Source of the DNA: Tepidiformaceae bacterium
GTDB lineage: Bacteria > Chloroflexota > Dehalococcoidia > Tepidiformales > Tepidiformaceae
Direction: 5' to 3'
DNA length: 64,000 bases
NCBI GenBank assembly: GCA_958295975.1
Contig: OY282446.1
Location: 124,001-188,000 of the forward strand
Positions 60,693-64,000 of the stretch are shown one piece after another. The position numbers were made by a program, and so were the translations under genes. A model generated the notes under the pieces. That model was not told the origin of the DNA. It was given only the letters and a program-made list of their open reading frames with translations, and did no database searches. How positions within the stretch are numbered: the first letter of the stretch is position 1; the number at the start of each line of letters is the position of its first letter.

Positions 60693-63416
60693 ATGACCAG
60701 CGGCGCAGGCGCCTACGTCGCCCTCGACCTCGAGACGACCGGTCTCGACCCCGCGCGCGACCGCATCACCGAGATCGGCGCGCTGCGCTTCGACGCCGAG
60801 GGCCGCGAACTGGCCGCCTGGGAACGGCTCGTCGATCCGGGGATCCCCATCCCCGCCCTGATCGAGGAGATCACCGGCATCGCCGACGCGGACGTGCGCG
60901 GGCAGCCGGCCTTCGCCGAGGTCGCGGACGAATTCGCGGCCTTCGCGGGGGACGCCCCCATCGTCGGGCAGAACGTCGGCTTCGACCTCGGCTTCCTGAA
61001 GGCGGCGGGCGTCGAGCTGCCCGGCCCCGCGCTGGACACGCTCACCCTCGCCGGTGCCGTGCTGCCCGGCGAGGGCTCCCGCGCGCTGGGGGCGCTGGCC
61101 GGGGAGCTGGGCATCGCCGCGCCGGTGGCGCACCGCGCGCTCGCCGACGCGCGCACGACCGCCGCCGTCTTCACGGCCCTGCGGCGACGCGCGGCGGAGC
61201 TGCCGCGGGATGAGCGCCTGGGGCTGGCCCGCCTCGTGGCGATCGAGCAGCCCGCCCTCGCGCGCGAGATCGCGGGCGGGGAGGTCCCCGACGGCCCCTT
61301 CGCCCCGCCCGCGCTGCCCGACCGCTGGCAGCCGCCGGAGCCGCTCACGCGGGCGGAGACGCCCACGCCCGTGACCGCGCGCGACGTGCGCGCAGCATTC
61401 TCGGCGGCGACGCGCGTCCTGCCCCGCTTCGAGGAGCGCCCGCAGCAGGCGGAGATGGCGGAGGCGGTCGCGCGCGCCATCGCCGAGGGCGGGCAGTGGC
61501 TGATCGAGGCGGGCACGGGCGTGGGCAAGTCGCTCGCCTACCTCATCCCAGCGGCGATCCACGCCATCCGCAACGGCGAGCGTGCCATCGTCTCCACCAA
61601 CACGATCGCGCTGCAGGAACAGTTGCTGGGGGAGGACGTGCCCGCCCTGCGCGACATCCTGTGCGCGGCGGGGGTCATCGAGGCGCCCGGCGACCTGCGC
61701 GTGGCCCTGCTCAAGGGGCGCGCCAACTACCTCTGCGTGCGGCGCTGGGCGGGCCACCAGACCAGCCTCGGGGACCCCGGCGTGGCGCGGCTGGCGGCCG
61801 CGCTCGCCCTCTGGCTGCCGCGCACGGAGACGGGCGACCGCGGCGAGCTGCGCCTCGACGACGCCGCGCGCGACTCCTGGCCCCGCTTCTGCGCCGCCGA
61901 CGCCGCCTGCCTCTCCGAACGCCCCGCCTTCGTGCGCGAGGGGCGCTGCTTCCTGCTGCGCGCGCGGCGGCGGGCGGAGAGCGCCCACCTCGTGGTGGTC
62001 AACCACTCCCTGCTGCTGGCCGACGTGGCCACCGGCCAGAGCGCCATCCCGCCCTTCGGTCGCCTGATCGTCGACGAGGCGCACAACCTCGAGGCGCAGG
62101 CCACGCAGCAGTTCGGCCTGCGCGCCGGGCCGCGCCAGATCATGGAGGCCGTCGAGGCCATCCACCGCCCGCGCGGGCGGGGCCGCCGCGAGAGCGGCAT
62201 CGCCGCCGCCGCGGGCGTGCGCGAGACGCTCGGCGCGGCGGCCCTGGACGCCCTCACCGCGGCGCTGGCGCGGGTGGCGGAGCGCACGCCCCATCCCTTC
62301 GCGGCGCTGGACGGGCTCGGCGGAGACGGCGCGGACGACCGCGTGAGCATCACCGCCTCCGTGCGCTCGCGCCCCGCCTGGGACGAGGTGGAGGAGGGCT
62401 GGACGGAGCTCAACGACGCCATCCTCGACGCCATCGAACGCAGCCGCGCCGCCGCCCGCCTGCTGGAGGCCGCGGGCGTGGCCACGGCGGACGAACTGGA
62501 CGGGGCGGCGGGACGGCTCGACGAGCTGCGCCGCGGCCTCGAACGGCTGGTCGCCGGGCAGGACCGCGACGCCATCGTCTGGGCCTCCCTCGGGCGGGAC
62601 GGCGCGAACGCCCTGAACTCCGCCCCCGTCGAGGTGGGACCGCTGTTGGCGGAGAAGCTGTTCCGCGGCCGCGCGACCGTCATCGCCACGAGCGCCACGC
62701 TGGGGAGCGGGGACTCGATGGCCTTCGCGGCGGAACAGATGGGCCTGCCGGAAGCGGCCACGCTGGCGCTCGGCTCCCCCTTCGACTACGAGCGCTCGAC
62801 GCTGCTGGCCACGCCCACCGGCCTGCCCGCCCCCAACGCGCCCGGCTACGACGAGGCCGTGGCGCGGGCGATCGCGGAGCTCGCGTGCGCCTCCGGCGGA
62901 CGGGCGCTGGCGCTGTTCACCTCGCACGCCGCCCTGCGCCGCGCCGCCGCCCTCGCACGCCCCGCGCTGGAGGCGGACGACATCGAGGCGCTCGTGCAGG
63001 GGGAGCGCTCGCCGCGACAGCTGATCGACCGCCTCAAGCAGCACCCGCGCGCGGTCGCCTTCGGCACGGTCAGCCTGTGGGAGGGCGTGGACGTGCGCGG
63101 GGACGCGCTGTCGCTCCTGATCGTCGCGCGGCTGCCCTTCCCCGTGCCCACGGACCCCGTGCACCGCGCCCGCGCGACGTTGTACGACGACGACTTCAGC
63201 GAGTACTCGCTGCCCATCGCCGTCCTGCGCTTCCGGCAGGGCTTCGGGCGGCTCATCCGCGACCGCACGGACCGCGGCGTGGTGGCCGTGCTCGATGCGC
63301 GCGTGCGCACGAAACGCTACGGCGCGCGCTTCATCGAAGCGCTGCCGCCCTGTACGCGGCTCACCGCGGACATCGACGCCACCGCCGACCGCACGCGCGA
63401 GTGGCTGGCGCGGTGA
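60693..63416 (+). CDS. DnaQ-type exonuclease fused to DinG-type helicase
   Basis: The 907-residue protein starts with a DEDDh 3'-5' exonuclease (about residues 5-165: YVALDLETTGLDP, GQNVGFDLGFLKAAG and HRALADARTTAAVF). An XPD/DinG superfamily 2 helicase follows: Walker A EAGTGVGKS (about 271-279), a Cys-rich region with four cysteines (about 347-430) likely to hold a 4Fe-4S cluster, DEAH (about 461-464) and the late motif FRQGFGRLIRDRTDRG. The same fusion is known in Firmicutes DinG. It probably acts in repair or in removing unusual DNA structures. Confidence 0.93.
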   Translation: MTSGAGAYVALDLETTGLDPARDRITEIGALRFDAEGRELAAWERLVDPGIPIPALIEEITGIADADVRGQPAFAEVADEFAAFAGDAPIVGQNVGFDLGFLKAAGVELPGPALDTLTLAGAVLPGEGSRALGALAGELGIAAPVAHRALADARTTAAVFTALRRRAAELPRDERLGLARLVAIEQPALAREIAGGEVPDGPFAPPALPDRWQPPEPLTRAETPTPVTARDVRAAFSAATRVLPRFEERPQQAEMAEAVARAIAEGGQWLIEAGTGVGKSLAYLIPAAIHAIRNGERAIVSTNTIALQEQLLGEDVPALRDILCAAGVIEAPGDLRVALLKGRANYLCVRRWAGHQTSLGDPGVARLAAALALWLPRTETGDRGELRLDDAARDSWPRFCAADAACLSERPAFVREGRCFLLRARRRAESAHLVVVNHSLLLADVATGQSAIPPFGRLIVDEAHNLEAQATQQFGLRAGPRQIMEAVEAIHRPRGRGRRESGIAAAAGVRETLGAAALDALTAALARVAERTPHPFAALDGLGGDGADDRVSITASVRSRPAWDEVEEGWTELNDAILDAIERSRAAARLLEAAGVATADELDGAAGRLDELRRGLERLVAGQDRDAIVWASLGRDGANALNSAPVEVGPLLAEKLFRGRATVIATSATLGSGDSMAFAAEQMGLPEAATLALGSPFDYERSTLLATPTGLPAPNAPGYDEAVARAIAELACASGGRALALFTSHAALRRAAALARPALEADDIEALVQGERSPRQLIDRLKQHPRAVAFGTVSLWEGVDVRGDALSLLIVARLPFPVPTDPVHRARATLYDDDFSEYSLPIAVLRFRQGFGRLIRDRTDRGVVAVLDARVRTKRYGARFIEALPPCTRLTADIDATADRTREWLAR

Positions 63417-63799
63417 GCGCGCGCGGGACGCTTCCGCGACGCATCGCGGGCGAGCGCGTCACGCTGCGCCGCGACGATTCCGGCGCGGGCGACGCCATCG
63501 CCTGGGCCATCCACCGCAAGGGCGGGCGCGAGGCCATCGGGCGGGCGGCGGTCGCCTTCGCGGACGGCGTCCCCGTCGTCGAGCGGCTCTGCATCGACGA
63601 AGCGGCGCGCGGCTACGGGGCGGGCTCGGAGGCGGCGGCGCTGCTGCTGGAGACGCTGGCGCGCCGCCACGCGGTCGCGCGCGCCTGGGCGCCCCCCGAC
63701 CTCGGCCTGGCGGTCTACTTCTGGATCCGCATGGGCTTCCGTCCGCTGGCGGGCGAGGGGCCGAACGGCGGCCTGCGGTTCGAGCAGGCGCTGCGCTAA
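63413..63799 (+). CDS. GNAT-family acetyltransferase-like protein
   Basis: The 128-residue protein has the GNAT core: ERLCIDEAARGYGAGSEAAALLLETLARRH, whose R-G-Y-G-A-G loop binds the acetyl-CoA pyrophosphate, and AVYFWIRMGFRPL near the end. The N-terminal region is short, so this is a minimal or slightly truncated form. GTG at 63413 overlaps the preceding stop by four bases. Substrate unknown. Confidence 0.8.
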   Translation: MSARGTLPRRIAGERVTLRRDDSGAGDAIAWAIHRKGGREAIGRAAVAFADGVPVVERLCIDEAARGYGAGSEAAALLLETLARRHAVARAWAPPDLGLAVYFWIRMGFRPLAGEGPNGGLRFEQALR

Positions 63800-64000
63800 C
63801 TGAGACAAGCCCATGATGTTATGTACAATCCTAGTTTACTTTTTTCTGTAAAGTTGATCCGTCTATGTTTTGGAGATTCTGTGATTTGCATTTTGTGAGA
63901 TTTATCAGTAGATTTTCTCTGTGGCACCTAATCTGGCCGTCGAGCTGGCGCCTAAGGGCAAAACTAATCTTAGCCTTCGCAATCCTGTCATGTCGGCCTC
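63800..64000. other. AT-rich tail without recognised gene
   Basis: GC falls from over 70 percent to about 33 percent at 63841-63900 and near 40 percent for the last 160 bases. No frame looks coding on either strand. TTTAC-TTTTTTCT-GTAAA (about 63834-63853) is a weak inverted repeat with a T-run. It could be the edge of an acquired element or an AT-rich control region for a gene beyond the window. Confidence 0.5.

Noticed and set aside
57552-63164. An open frame of 1870 codons on the reverse strand across the LysM, EF-G and DinG genes.
   Set aside because: It is out of frame with three well-supported genes and has the Arg/Gly/His-rich composition of antisense frames in GC-rich DNA.

Overview
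The window is about 64 kb of very GC-rich (roughly 70 percent or more by eye), gene-dense bacterial chromosome. Almost all genes are small, adjacent reading frames often overlap by four bases (GTGA or ATGA), and GTG starts are common. A class II (cobalamin-dependent) ribonucleotide reductase with NrdR, a LysM protein with long Pro-Thr linkers, several -10 boxes placed only 6-7 bases from start codons, and compact core-metabolism clusters point to a Chloroflexota bacterium (perhaps the Dehalococcoidia side) more than to an actinobacterium. This placement is an inference from gene style, not a marker-gene result.

Layout. 1-2.3 kb: two small membrane paralogues, a Nudix enzyme, a nitroreductase. 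2.3-3.9 kb: a tandem pair of DUF429 genes, the second of strikingly different base composition. 3.9-6.4 kb: argS and a VapBC-type pair. 6.5-11.7 kb: a MacB-like ABC exporter with a very large permease and an SDR oxidoreductase. 11.7-14.5 kb: a VOC protein, a DUF35/thiolase-like pair and a metallo-hydrolase. 14.5-20.7 kb: an arginine operon (argC-J-B-D, argG) with small membrane and hypothetical genes threaded in. 21.2-23.9 kb: leuS preceded by a leader peptide and alternative hairpins. 23.9-28.8 kb: yggT-proC-yggS, nrdJ and nrdR, with AT-rich regulatory DNA containing two well-spaced NrdR boxes. 28.9-31 kb: ogt, three tRNAs and a second VapBC-type pair. 31-35.2 kb: an exopolysaccharide cluster (two glycosyltransferases, an O-antigen ligase/polymerase, a GDP-mannose-epimerase-like gene). 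35.2-41.4 kb: an ABC-2 exporter, NudC, a DUF192 protein, methylmalonyl-CoA mutase, a double-CDGSH iron-sulfur protein. 41.5-44.4 kb: a McrBC restriction module beside a 38-bp perfect palindrome and a tRNA-Met gene. 44.6-51 kb: aconitase, a 458-residue protein I cannot assign, Mrp, and a NYN protein. 51-55.2 kb: gmk-aroA-tyrA-HD-M50 run. 55.3-63.8 kb: cell-wall protein with SLT and LysM domains, an EF-G paralogue, a DnaQ-DinG fusion, a GNAT protein. The last 200 bases drop sharply in GC and hold no recognisable gene.

How it works together. Arginine, proline, leucyl- and arginyl-tRNA, aromatic amino acid and TCA genes form ordinary core metabolism; the accessory content is the McrBC module, two toxin-antitoxin pairs, the DUF429 pair and the polysaccharide cluster. 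The strongest uncommon signals are regulatory: a probable ribosome-mediated leuS attenuator, widespread leaderless-type promoters (TANNNT followed by a start codon after 6-7 bases), the nrdR/nrdJ control DNA, and the palindrome abutting the predicted mcrB promoter. No CRISPR array, rRNA, insertion sequence or cobalamin riboswitch was recognised. No gene-free gap exceeds about 200 bases.
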